A stretch of DNA of 42,222 bases from an uncultured Bacteroidota bacterium. Its GTDB lineage: Bacteria; Bacteroidota; Bacteroidia; Chitinophagales; Chitinophagaceae. The notes below the pieces were generated by a model. It was not told the DNA's origin, ran no database searches, and saw nothing but the letters and a program-made list of their open reading frames with translations. Where the stretch lies: assembly GCA_903927185.1 (NCBI GenBank), contig CAIYLW010000076.1:1-42222 (forward strand). Direction: 5' to 3'. The first letter of the stretch is position 1; every line of letters starts with the position of its first letter. A program made the position numbers and the translations under genes. Positions 8,934 to 17,898 of this stretch are shown here, piece by piece.

Positions 8934-10655
8934 TTAAAAACCTGCTACTGAGTCATCCCCGCGAATATCTGCAGCTGTTTCTCTCTTGCCATCACTAAGA
9001 ATCCTGATAGCTTCTGTTCTACCAATTGAGCCTCGATCAGACAATTTATAGCCCATAGTTTGTAAATGTTTTTTGGTGTTTGCATCAAATCCCTTTTCAA
9101 TCATTACTATATCTGGTAGCCATTGATGATGAAATTTTGGCTTATTAATGGCGTCACTGGCGCTCATATTAAAGTCAATGATATTAACAATTCCCTGAAA
9201 AACGGAAGTAGGGATTGTTGTGCCACCAGGTGTGCCGATAACTACGTAAGGTTTTTTATTTTTTAAAATGAGTGTTGGCGTCATTGAACTTAACATCCTT
9301 TTACCAGGTTCAATGGCATTTGCTTCACCACCAATGGCTCCATACATATTTGGAACTCCTGGTTTTACACTAAAATCATCCATTTCGTTGTTTAGCAAAA
9401 AACCTGCACCACCAACCATTGTTTTACAACCATAACCACCGTTTAATGTTGTAGTGATACTCACCATATTTCCTAAGTCATCTAAAATACTGATATGGGT
9501 TGTCTCCTCACTTTCGTGAATAGTACCCGCTTTAACATCTGTGCTACTACCCGCTTTCTCTGCCACAAAATCTTTCATTCTTTCTGTTAGATATTTATCG
9601 CTAGTCAAAGTTTTAACAGGTACTTTCCAAAAATCCGGATCGCCCATATGTTCAGCTCTGTCGGCATAAGCCCTTCTTTCTACTTCAATCATCAGCTGTA
9701 CCGTTTTAGAAGTTTGGAAGCCATAAGTGCCAACAGGATATTTTTCAATCATTTTAAGCATCTGATTGATAATGATGCCCCCACTACTTGGAGGAGAGAA
9801 ACTAATAATATGATGTCCTCTATAATCGAATTCAAGGGGTTTACGAAGTTTGGCTGTATAATTCTTCAAATCTTCCAAACTAATGATGCCATTTCCTTTT
9901 TGCATTTCAGCAACAATCATATTGGCTGTTTCTCCTTCATAAAAACCCTTTACACCGTCTTTCTGTATACGTTTTAAAGTATTGGCCAATTCTTTTTGGA
10001 ACAGTGTGTCACCTAAATGCCACTTACCTTCTTTTACAAAAGCAATTGGATGGTTATTATTCTTTATGAAAATATCTTTTTGTTCATTGAAATCATTTAC
10101 TTGTTTTTCAGAGATTACAAATCCATTTTCTGCTAGATCAATAGCCGGTTGAATCAATATTTTAAAAGGAAGTTTTGCATAAGGAAGTGTCGCAAAGAGT
10201 CCGGCAATAGTGCCAGGAATACCGGATGCTAGATCCCCAAATTGAGAAAGAGCCGACAAAACAGTACCGTTTTTATCCAAATACATATCACGGCTTGCTT
10301 TCGATGGTGCTGCCTCGCGATAATCTAGTCCAATTAGTTCTCCATTACTTTTTCTAGCAAGCATAAATCCGCCCCCACCAATGTTACCAGCACCTGGATA
10401 TACCACCGCTAATGCAAGTTGAGTGGCAATCCCAGCATCAAAAGCATTACCTCCTTGTTCCATGATGGCTGCCCCAACAAGACTAGCTAGTGGATGGGCC
10501 GAACTTACTGAAGCTTTTCTGAATTGCCCGTTTTTTACTACTTCATAATGAAAGGGGTCAACTTTTTTACCGGCACCTACAAGGGAGACCTGTGCATGAC
10601 TAAGAATATTTAGTGCAAGTAAAAGGCAAATACTGAGGGGTTTAAACAATTTCAT
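8934..10655 (-). CDS. ggt: Gamma-glutamyltranspeptidase, exported
   Basis: A 573-residue proenzyme that hydrolyses or transfers the gamma-glutamyl group of glutathione and related peptides, acting outside the cytoplasm. A signal peptide covers residues 1-21 (cut near SHAQ). Family motifs include the glycine-rich NIGGGGFML near 91-99, PPSSGGIIINQML near 288-300, and the self-cleavage site EETTHISI, where Thr385 would become the N-terminal nucleophile of the small subunit. GGYGCKTMVGGAGFLLNNEMDDF and GGTTIPTSVFQ belong to the small subunit. The ATG at 10655 is clear. The gene is divergent from the M14 peptidase and lies 138 bases upstream of the TamB-like gene on the same strand. Confidence 0.95.
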   Translation of the reverse strand: MKLFKPLSICLLLALNILSHAQVSLVGAGKKVDPFHYEVVKNGQFRKASVSSAHPLASLVGAAIMEQGGNAFDAGIATQLALAVVYPGAGNIGGGGFMLARKSNGELIGLDYREAAPSKASRDMYLDKNGTVLSALSQFGDLASGIPGTIAGLFATLPYAKLPFKILIQPAIDLAENGFVISEKQVNDFNEQKDIFIKNNNHPIAFVKEGKWHLGDTLFQKELANTLKRIQKDGVKGFYEGETANMIVAEMQKGNGIISLEDLKNYTAKLRKPLEFDYRGHHIISFSPPSSGGIIINQMLKMIEKYPVGTYGFQTSKTVQLMIEVERRAYADRAEHMGDPDFWKVPVKTLTSDKYLTERMKDFVAEKAGSSTDVKAGTIHESEETTHISILDDLGNMVSITTTLNGGYGCKTMVGGAGFLLNNEMDDFSVKPGVPNMYGAIGGEANAIEPGKRMLSSMTPTLILKNKKPYVVIGTPGGTTIPTSVFQGIVNIIDFNMSASDAINKPKFHHQWLPDIVMIEKGFDANTKKHLQTMGYKLSDRGSIGRTEAIRILSDGKRETAADIRGDDSVAGF

Positions 10656-10779
10656 AGGAGAAAATTAATTGATTTGCTACAAAATCTTTTCAATAGTTAT
10701 AAAGGTTGTGTAAAAATAAGTGCAACGCATCGTTCAAAGCTTTTTTAGTTTGCCTACTTTCACTGCTCATTTTTATATT

Positions 10780-13281
10780 ATGAAACCAATAAGTCTGTTT
10801 TTTGTTCTATTCATTTTTGTAAATTTTGTTTCTGCACAGGATTTGCAAAGTCCTTCACAATTTTTGGGCTATTCTGTAGGAACAAAATATACTCGTCATC
10901 ATCGTGTTGTTGAGTATTTTAAATCAGTTGCTCAGGCAAAACCAGAGATGGTAAAGCTCGAAAAGTATGGTGAAACAAATGAAGGAAGGGAATTGTTAAT
11001 TACGATCATTGCCAGTCCTGAAAATTTGAAAAGATTAGAATTGATCCGCCATAATAATTTGGCAATGGCTGGGATAATAAAAGATAATCTCTCAGAAATA
11101 TTGGCCGATCAACCTGCAATAGTCTGGCTTAGTTACAATGTGCACGGTAATGAGACATCTTCTTCTGAAGCTGCAATGCTTACACTATATACTTTAGTGG
11201 ACCCGAAAAACGCAACATCGAAAGAATGGTTGAAGAATTTAGTGGTGATTATAGACCCTTGCATCAACCCAGATGGTAGAGATCGTTATGTTAATTGGTT
11301 TAATTCTGTAGTGGGTATGCATGCTAATGCAGAACCCCTTGCCAGAGAACACGTGGAGCCTTGGCCGGGAGGTAGAAGTAATCACTATAATTTTGATTTG
11401 AATAGAGATTGGGCTTGGCAGACACAAGTTGAATCAAAACAGAGGTTGAAAAAATATAATGAGTGGCTACCTCAAGTGCATGTCGACTATCATGAGCAAG
11501 GATATGATCAGCCATACTATTTTGCACCAGCTGCAGAACCCTATCACGAGGTTATTACGCAATGGCAAAGAGATTTTCAAGGTCTAATTGGAAAAAGTAA
11601 TGCAAGCTATTTTGATAAAAATGGTTGGTTGTTTTTTACCAAGGAAAGATTTGATCTTTTATATCCTTCTTATGGAGATACCTATCCTATTTATAAAGGC
11701 GCTATTGGAATGACTTTTGAACAAGGGGGCATTAGAAGCGGACTAGCTATAATCAATAAAAATGGAGATACGTTAACCTTGGCAGATAGGGTAATGCATC
11801 ATTACACCACAGGTATTTCAACAATTGAAACGAGTGCAAAAAATCAACAACGTTTGTTAAAAGAGTTTAAACAATTTTTTGTAGATAATAAGAGTGGAAA
11901 AATTGGAGAATATAAAACTTATGTGCTTACTTCAAAAGACGAAAATAAATTGTTGGCAGTAAAAAAACTATTAGACCAAAACGGAATCGAATCAGGCACA
12001 ATAAGCAACAAAAATTTTAAAGGTTATAATTATTTTACGGGTAAAGAAGAGTCTTTTGTTGATGAAGGATTGCATCTTGCAGTAAGCTCTTTTCAGTCAA
12101 ATGCAGTATTGGCAAAAGTTTTGTTAGAACCCAAAACAAAACTAACCGATTCCAATACTTATGACATTACAGCATGGGCTATTCCTTTTGCATACGGAGT
12201 AAAAACATATGCAATAAAAGAAAAACTCGAGGTGAATACAGATATGAAATCGGCCTCAGTGATAACTATTCAAAATGCAAATTATGGATTATTGATACCT
12301 TATAATACTTTGAACTCTGCAAAAGTATTAGCTCATTTATTAAAGAACAATGTAAAAGTTCGATATTCAACTCTGCCATTTAACTATAGTGGGAAAGACT
12401 ATGATCGAGGTACATTAATTGTTTTAAAAACTAGTAATGCAAGTGTAGATTGGAATGCAGTAACTAATGAAGCTTGTCAGAAGTTCCATGTGCAACCGGT
12501 TATGGTTGAAACGGGATTGATGGATAAAGGAGCTGATTTTGGATCAACCGATATTAAAGTAATTAACTCTGCACCCAAAGTAGCTTTGATTACTGGAGAA
12601 CAGACTTCCAGTTTAAGTGCTGGAGAAATTTGGCAATTCTTTGACCAGCAATTAGATTATCCACTAACACTTGTAAATACCTATGATATAGGAAGGTTTA
12701 ATTTTAAGAATTACCAAGTTATAATTATACCAGATGGTGTATATAAAACGCTTACAGATAAATCAACCACAGATAAGTTAAAAGACTTCGTAAAAAGCGG
12801 TGGAAAACTTATTGCAATTGAAGCTGCTGCGGATCAGTTAGCAAGTGTTGATTGGGGGATTAAGTTGAAGGAAGACAAATCAGAAGATAAAAATGAGTAT
12901 GCTTTCTTGAAAAAATTTGCAGATCAAGAAAGAACAGCATTAACTGGATCAATACCAGGAGCCATTTATAAAGTAGAGTTAGATAATTCACATCCCTTGG
13001 CATTTGGGTACCCTGATTTTTATTATACTTTAAAGCAGGGCGCTAATATTTATGATTTTATGAAAGATGGCTGGAATGTGGGGGTTCTAAAGAAAGATGC
13101 CTATGTTACCGGGTTTAGCGGTATTAAAGTAAAATCTAAATTAAAAGATGGAACATTATTTGCTGTTCAGCCAATGGGTACAGGGTCTGTTATTTATTTG
13201 GCGGATAATCCCATGTTTCGTCAGTTTTGGGAAAATGGGAAATTACTTTTTTGTAATGCGGTTTTCTTAGTTGGGCATTAA
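10780..13281 (+). CDS. Secreted M14-family zinc carboxypeptidase
   Basis: The open frame extends upstream to a GTG at 10720, but the ATG at 10780 gives a standard signal peptide (MKPISLFF, cut after VSAQ), so I use that start: 833 residues. The zinc site is visible as HGNE (His122, Glu125) and DYHE (His238 as probable third ligand), with NPDGRDRY and the catalytic-type FEQGG in the expected order. After the peptidase domain (about 25-380) comes a long beta-rich part and a class I glutamine amidotransferase-like fold (VALITGEQTSS, IIIPDGVY, FVKSGGKLIAIE). It starts an operon with a PIG-L deacetylase, two micro-proteins and a sodium symporter, suggesting digestion of peptides or peptidoglycan-like material for uptake. 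Confidence 0.88.
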   Translation: MKPISLFFVLFIFVNFVSAQDLQSPSQFLGYSVGTKYTRHHRVVEYFKSVAQAKPEMVKLEKYGETNEGRELLITIIASPENLKRLELIRHNNLAMAGIIKDNLSEILADQPAIVWLSYNVHGNETSSSEAAMLTLYTLVDPKNATSKEWLKNLVVIIDPCINPDGRDRYVNWFNSVVGMHANAEPLAREHVEPWPGGRSNHYNFDLNRDWAWQTQVESKQRLKKYNEWLPQVHVDYHEQGYDQPYYFAPAAEPYHEVITQWQRDFQGLIGKSNASYFDKNGWLFFTKERFDLLYPSYGDTYPIYKGAIGMTFEQGGIRSGLAIINKNGDTLTLADRVMHHYTTGISTIETSAKNQQRLLKEFKQFFVDNKSGKIGEYKTYVLTSKDENKLLAVKKLLDQNGIESGTISNKNFKGYNYFTGKEESFVDEGLHLAVSSFQSNAVLAKVLLEPKTKLTDSNTYDITAWAIPFAYGVKTYAIKEKLEVNTDMKSASVITIQNANYGLLIPYNTLNSAKVLAHLLKNNVKVRYSTLPFNYSGKDYDRGTLIVLKTSNASVDWNAVTNEACQKFHVQPVMVETGLMDKGADFGSTDIKVINSAPKVALITGEQTSSLSAGEIWQFFDQQLDYPLTLVNTYDIGRFNFKNYQVIIIPDGVYKTLTDKSTTDKLKDFVKSGGKLIAIEAAADQLASVDWGIKLKEDKSEDKNEYAFLKKFADQERTALTGSIPGAIYKVELDNSHPLAFGYPDFYYTLKQGANIYDFMKDGWNVGVLKKDAYVTGFSGIKVKSKLKDGTLFAVQPMGTGSVIYLADNPMFRQFWENGKLLFCNAVFLVGH

Positions 13282-13338
13282 AAATGTTGAACGGTTAGTT
13301 ACTTATTTTTTCAGAACAGTATCTTCGTTACTTACATA

Positions 13339-15903
13339 ATGATTCTTATGATCAGATTTTCTTTACGGTTTATCATGATAACAATTTTGTGGCTGTTTCT
13401 TTCTATTCCTGAAATGAAGGCCCAAAGCCCTGTTATCAATAATAGCGCTGACATCTATATGCAGTTGAAAAAACTGAAAGTATTAGGAAGTGTCTTATAT
13501 ATTGCTGCCCATCCTGATGACGAGAACAATAGTTTTCTTCCTTATTTAGCGAAAGAAAAGTTATATCGTACTGGCTATCTTAGCTTAACTAGAGGAGATG
13601 GAGGTCAAAATCTAATTGGAAGCGAACAAGGCATTGATCTGGGATTAATTAGAACACAGGAATTATTAGCTGCTAGGAGACAGGATGGTGCGGAACAATT
13701 TTTTAGTAGGGCCTATGAATTTGGATTTAGTAAAAATGCGGATGAAGCCCTTCGAATTTGGGATAAAGAAAAAATATTGAGCGATGTTGTTTGGGTTATT
13801 CGACAATATCAACCGGATGTGATTATTGCACGGTTTCCTGGAGATGCTAGAGCTGGACATGGACACCATGCTGCATCTTCCATTCTTGCACAAGAAGCAT
13901 ATACTGCTGCGGCTGATCCTAACAGATTTCCAGAACAATTAAAGTATGGCGTTAATACATGGCAGGCTAAAAGAATTCTTTGGAACACTTTCAACTTCGG
14001 TGGAAACAATACTACCAATAATGATCAGTTTAAAATGGATGTGGGTGCTTACAATCCTTTGTTAGGTAAAAGTTATGGCGAAATTGGTGGTGAAGCAAGA
14101 AGTATGCACAAAAGCCAAGGAGAAGGAAGACCAAGACGAAGAGGTCCATCTTTTGAATATTTTGCATCACTTGGCGGAGATCCTCCAAAAAATGAACTCA
14201 CTGATGGGGTTGATATCAGTTGGAATAGAATAAAAGGTGCTGAAAAAATTCCAGGAAAAATTGATGCCATCCTGAAATCATTTCAAATGGAACATCCTGA
14301 GAATTCAGTGGATGCTTTAGTAGATTTATATAAAAACATTCAGCAAATTCCTGAGAAATCTCTTTGGGAAAATAAAAAATTGGAAGAAGTAAAACAACTT
14401 ATCATAGTCTGTAGTGGACTGTTTTTTGAGGCAACAACAGACGAAGAGTATGCAGTATTGGGAGAGAAGATGAATGTCAATTTCTTTGTAAACAAACGCA
14501 ATAATGTTAACATTCAGTTAGAGCATATTTGGATGAATAATTCTGCAAATGACGCTTTTGATACATTGTTTCATGCTGGGTTGCCTAATAACGGAAATAT
14601 TAGTTTTAATAAATTATTTAAAGTAGATAATTCAAAAAAATTAAGTCAGCCTTATTGGTTAGCTAATAAACAAGATAAAATAGGAAGCTTTAATGTGGTA
14701 GATCAACAATTGATTGGGCAAGACGAAAACAAAGCAGCCTATACTGTTGATTTTAGCTTTTCTATTAATGGAATAACTTTTACAGACCAAAAAAAGCTCC
14801 AATATAAATTTGTAGATCCTGTGAAAGGTGAGTTGTATCAACCTTATATTGTAATTACTCCAATTATTGTTTCGTTGACTCCAGATGTGGTATTAACCAA
14901 CGTTAAATTAAATAATAAGCAAATTGCAAATCCAAAACTGCAATTACAATACAAGTCGAATTTTGCAGCTAAGCAAATTCCAGTTACCATTCAACTATTG
15001 CAAGGATCTAAAAATATCTTTACAAAAGATACCCTATTAGATTTTGAAACCGGGAAGGTTTTTGTGGAAAGCATAGCAATGCCGAGTACTTTCCACAAAG
15101 ATCAAGATCCTAATATAGTGGCCTCAATTACTACATTGATCGACAATAAAAAGCATATTTATACTTCCTACTTAAGAGCTATTAAATATGATCATATTCC
15201 CGACATTCATTATTTCTTTCAGAACAATGCCCGTATTATTTCTGATGAAATAAAAGTTTCCGGTAAAAAAGTGGGATATATCACCGGTGCAGGAGATAAA
15301 GTACCAGATGCGATTTTACAATTAGGTTATGATCTGCAATATCTGCATGAAACAGATATTACTGATGAAAAATTAAAAGAATTCGATGCCATCATTTTGG
15401 GTATTCGAGCGTATAATATTTTTGAATATTTGAGTAATAAAAATGATGTTCTTAATAGGTTTGTTGAAAATGGTGGCAATTTAATCGTACAATATTTGAA
15501 AAGCAATCAAATTGGTTTAAAGAAAATAAAAGTAGGCCCTTATCCATTTATAGTAAATGCAAGCTCAAGAGTTACAGAAGAAAATGCAACTGTACGATTT
15601 ATTTTGCCTGAACATTCGGTCTTGAATTTTCCTAATAAAATTGGAGAAAAAGATTTTGAGGATTGGATTCAAGAAAGAAGCACTTATCAGGCAGAGCAGG
15701 TAGATCCTCATTTTGAAATGCCAATAAGTATGAATGATATTGGCGATAAGCCTGGAACTGGTAGCTTAGCTATTGCAAAATACGGGAAAGGAAATTTTGC
15801 GTATGTGAGTTTGGTGCTATTCAGACAATTGCCTGCCGGTATTCCCGGGGCATATAAATTATTGGCTAATTTAATAGCACTTCCGAAAAACAATAAAGAA
15901 TGA
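13339..15903 (+). CDS. Secreted PIG-L/LmbE-family deacetylase with C-terminal amidotransferase-like domain
   Basis: An 854-residue exported protein with a signal peptide at residues 1-29 (cut near MKAQ). The N-terminal PIG-L domain shows the zinc motif AAHPDDE (His58, Asp61) and the later GHGHH (about 173-177). This family removes N-acetyl groups from GlcNAc-containing or related substrates. The middle is beta-rich and the last 200 residues resemble a class I glutamine amidotransferase-like fold (GYITGAGD, DAIILGIRAYN, ENGGNLIVQY), as in the M14 neighbour. The shared tail suggests related architecture. The gene follows the M14 gene by 57 bases and overlaps the next ORF by ATGA. The natural substrate is unknown. 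Confidence 0.88.
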   Translation: MILMIRFSLRFIMITILWLFLSIPEMKAQSPVINNSADIYMQLKKLKVLGSVLYIAAHPDDENNSFLPYLAKEKLYRTGYLSLTRGDGGQNLIGSEQGIDLGLIRTQELLAARRQDGAEQFFSRAYEFGFSKNADEALRIWDKEKILSDVVWVIRQYQPDVIIARFPGDARAGHGHHAASSILAQEAYTAAADPNRFPEQLKYGVNTWQAKRILWNTFNFGGNNTTNNDQFKMDVGAYNPLLGKSYGEIGGEARSMHKSQGEGRPRRRGPSFEYFASLGGDPPKNELTDGVDISWNRIKGAEKIPGKIDAILKSFQMEHPENSVDALVDLYKNIQQIPEKSLWENKKLEEVKQLIIVCSGLFFEATTDEEYAVLGEKMNVNFFVNKRNNVNIQLEHIWMNNSANDAFDTLFHAGLPNNGNISFNKLFKVDNSKKLSQPYWLANKQDKIGSFNVVDQQLIGQDENKAAYTVDFSFSINGITFTDQKKLQYKFVDPVKGELYQPYIVITPIIVSLTPDVVLTNVKLNNKQIANPKLQLQYKSNFAAKQIPVTIQLLQGSKNIFTKDTLLDFETGKVFVESIAMPSTFHKDQDPNIVASITTLIDNKKHIYTSYLRAIKYDHIPDIHYFFQNNARIISDEIKVSGKKVGYITGAGDKVPDAILQLGYDLQYLHETDITDEKLKEFDAIILGIRAYNIFEYLSNKNDVLNRFVENGGNLIVQYLKSNQIGLKKIKVGPYPFIVNASSRVTEENATVRFILPEHSVLNFPNKIGEKDFEDWIQERSTYQAEQVDPHFEMPISMNDIGDKPGTGSLAIAKYGKGNFAYVSLVLFRQLPAGIPGAYKLLANLIALPKNNKE

Positions 15904-16052
15904 ATCAAAAGCCCAGGAGAAAAATTGGAATAGTTACTTTGTTATTGATTGCCTTAGGTATTGGATTATTAATTAAGAATGTAAAAATCGGGTTGGTTAT
16001 CGGGCTTGCTATCGGCCTATTGGCAGGTGGTTTATTAAGCAACAATAAATAA
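15900..16052 (+). CDS. 50-residue glycine-rich membrane micro-protein
   Basis: The ATG overlaps the stop of the PIG-L gene (ATGA), typical of translational coupling, and the reading frame ends in a TAA that itself overlaps the next ATG. The product begins MNQKPRRKIGIV, followed by two short hydrophobic stretches (LLLIALGIGLLI and a Gly-rich VIGLAIGLLAGGLL) separated by KNVK. This would form a helical hairpin in the inner membrane with a positive N-terminus inside. The GxxxG-like spacing favours helix packing. I do not recognise a family. Position inside a tight operon, rather than homology, is the main reason for calling it a gene. Confidence 0.6.
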   Translation: MNQKPRRKIGIVTLLLIALGIGLLIKNVKIGLVIGLAIGLLAGGLLSNNK

Positions 16053-16171
16053 TGAACAATAAAAATAAAATACCACTTTTCTCCAGTTGGACAGGCTGGT
16101 ATCTGCTAATACTATTTGTATTAGTTGCACTTATTGTATTTTTCATTTGGTTTACAAATCATTTTGCATGA
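16052..16171 (+). CDS. 39-residue single-span membrane micro-protein
   Basis: The reading frame starts at the ATG in TAATG, overlapping the stop of the 50-residue ORF, and ends in ATGA, overlapping the symporter start. The product begins MNNKNKIPLFSSWTGWYLL and continues as one long hydrophobic helix ending FFIWFTNHFA. Aromatic residues (SSWTGWY) at the membrane border and an in-facing positive N-terminus suggest a single-pass inner-membrane protein. Its overlap with the symporter gene makes a transporter-associated role plausible (inference). I cannot name a family with confidence. Confidence 0.62.
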   Translation: MNNKNKIPLFSSWTGWYLLILFVLVALIVFFIWFTNHFA

Positions 16172-17898
16172 GTAAACTCGATTGGATTGTTTTAACAGTA
16201 ACCTTGTTGGTTATTATTGCTTACGGGCTCTATAAAAGCCGTACATCAAAGAGTTTGGAAGGTTATTTTTTGAGTAATCGTAGTATGCCCTGGTATTTGG
16301 TTTTACTAAGTATTATGGGAACTCAGGCCAGTGCCATTACTTTTTTGTCAGCACCAGGACAGGCTTTTACGGATGGAATGCGTTTCGTTCAATACTATTT
16401 TGGTTTGCCCATTGCCATGGTGATATTGTCGATCAGTTTTGTTCCGCTATTTCATAAATTAAAAGTTTTTACAGCATATGAATTTCTGGAAAATCGGTTT
16501 GATATAAAAACTAGAATTTTCACTTCTTCTTTGTTTTTAATATCAAGAGGTTTATCAACTGGCATTAGTATTTATGCACCTTCCATTATTCTTTCTTCTT
16601 TATTAGGTTGGGATATTTTCTATACGAATATTGTAATGGGTGGATTACTTATTATATATACTGTTAGTGGAGGTGCAAAAGCTGTTGCTTATACGCAACA
16701 GTTACAAATGGTCATCATTTTTATTGGAATGTTTGTGGCCGGTTACTTAATCGTTCATTACCTGCCAGCAGGAGTTGGATTTACTGATGCATTAAAAGTT
16801 AGTGGAGCATCGGGAAAATTAAATGTTATTACAACTGGCTTTACAGAAAAAGGATTCGATTGGAAAGATCGCTACAATATCATAAGTGGAGTGATTGGTG
16901 GCTTTTTTCTAGCGCTTTCATATTTTGGTACGGATCAATCACAAGTTGGTAGGTACTTAACTGCAAAAGATAGTAAAGAAAGTAAAATTGGATTATTGAT
17001 GAATGGGCTTATTAAAGTTCCTATGCAATTTCTAATTCTGTTATTGGGTGCTATGCTTTTTACCTTTTATCAATTTAATCCAGCACCAGTTTTCTTTAAT
17101 AAGTCAGTTGCCGAAAAAGCTGCTAAAACACCATATAAAGATTCATTAAAAATAGTAGAAGCTCGTTTTAATGAACAACAATTGCAACAGGAGAATTGGA
17201 GTAGGAATTTTGTTCTGCCAGGAAATAGTAGCTTAAAAGATAGTTTGCGTAAAGGAACTATTCAAATGGCTGCAACGCAAAAGGAATATAAATCAGTATT
17301 AAAAAAAGCATTACCCTCTGCGGATACAAATGATACTAATTATATTTTTCTTCGTTTTGTAGTTGATTTTTTACCTAAGGGATTAGTGGGATTATTGATA
17401 GCAATTATTTTCTTAGCGGCGTGGGGTTCAATTGCCGCAGCATTGAATGCGCTTGCCTCATGCACTATGATTGATTTTCATGTACGCTTCAGGAAATCTG
17501 CTTACGACAGTCAAAATTTAGAACAATGTGCAGCGGAATATAAAATATCAAAATACTACACATTAGGATGGGGGATTTTTAGTATCATCACTGCAGAGTT
17601 TGCTACTGGTATGGGAAGTTTAATTGAAGCAGTGAACGTATTGGGGTCGCTTTTTTATGGCGTTATTTTGGGGATATTTTTAGTAGCTTTTTATTTTAAA
17701 AACATACAGTCAAATGCAGTCTTTTATGCAGCAGTGATAGGAGAATTGATTGTTATTAGTTTCTTCTTTTTAGATAAGTATCAAATCATTGGGTTAGGCT
17801 TCTTATGGCTTAATGTAGTTGGAGCATCAGCAGTTGTTCTTTTAAGTTTGATATTGCATAAACTTTTGCCAAAGCAACCTATTAAAGTGCTTTCTTAA
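16168..17898 (+). CDS. Sodium:solute symporter (SSS family)
   Basis: An inner-membrane transporter of 576 residues. The true start is the ATG at 16168 (MSKLDWIVL), which overlaps the preceding stop; a longer frame from TTG at 16087 merely reads through the 39-residue gene in another frame. Family features include KSLEGYFLSNRSMPWYLV, GTQASAITFLSAPGQAF, TAYEFLENRFD, YTVSGGAKAVAYTQQ and FGTDQSQVGRYL in the usual order of SSS proteins. A charged insertion of about 90 residues (roughly 310-395) sits between two membrane segments. Its operon partners are secreted hydrolases, so it probably imports one of their products with Na+. The substrate is not predictable. Its 3' end overlaps the convergent permease gene by 17 bases. 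Confidence 0.9.
   Translation: MSKLDWIVLTVTLLVIIAYGLYKSRTSKSLEGYFLSNRSMPWYLVLLSIMGTQASAITFLSAPGQAFTDGMRFVQYYFGLPIAMVILSISFVPLFHKLKVFTAYEFLENRFDIKTRIFTSSLFLISRGLSTGISIYAPSIILSSLLGWDIFYTNIVMGGLLIIYTVSGGAKAVAYTQQLQMVIIFIGMFVAGYLIVHYLPAGVGFTDALKVSGASGKLNVITTGFTEKGFDWKDRYNIISGVIGGFFLALSYFGTDQSQVGRYLTAKDSKESKIGLLMNGLIKVPMQFLILLLGAMLFTFYQFNPAPVFFNKSVAEKAAKTPYKDSLKIVEARFNEQQLQQENWSRNFVLPGNSSLKDSLRKGTIQMAATQKEYKSVLKKALPSADTNDTNYIFLRFVVDFLPKGLVGLLIAIIFLAAWGSIAAALNALASCTMIDFHVRFRKSAYDSQNLEQCAAEYKISKYYTLGWGIFSIITAEFATGMGSLIEAVNVLGSLFYGVILGIFLVAFYFKNIQSNAVFYAAVIGELIVISFFFLDKYQIIGLGFLWLNVVGASAVVLLSLILHKLLPKQPIKVLS

Noticed and set aside
8881..8937. 18-codon hydrophobic plus-strand ORF in the ggt-TamB spacer
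   Set aside because: Too short, antisense to both neighbours' transcript, and without promoter or ribosome-site support.
10720..10779. GTG-initiated extension of the M14 peptidase
   Set aside because: It would bury the signal peptide 20 residues inside the protein; the ATG at 10780 is better.
16087..16167. N-terminal extension of the sodium symporter
   Set aside because: It overlaps the 39-codon gene in another frame; the MSKLDW start overlapping ATGA is the operon-like start.
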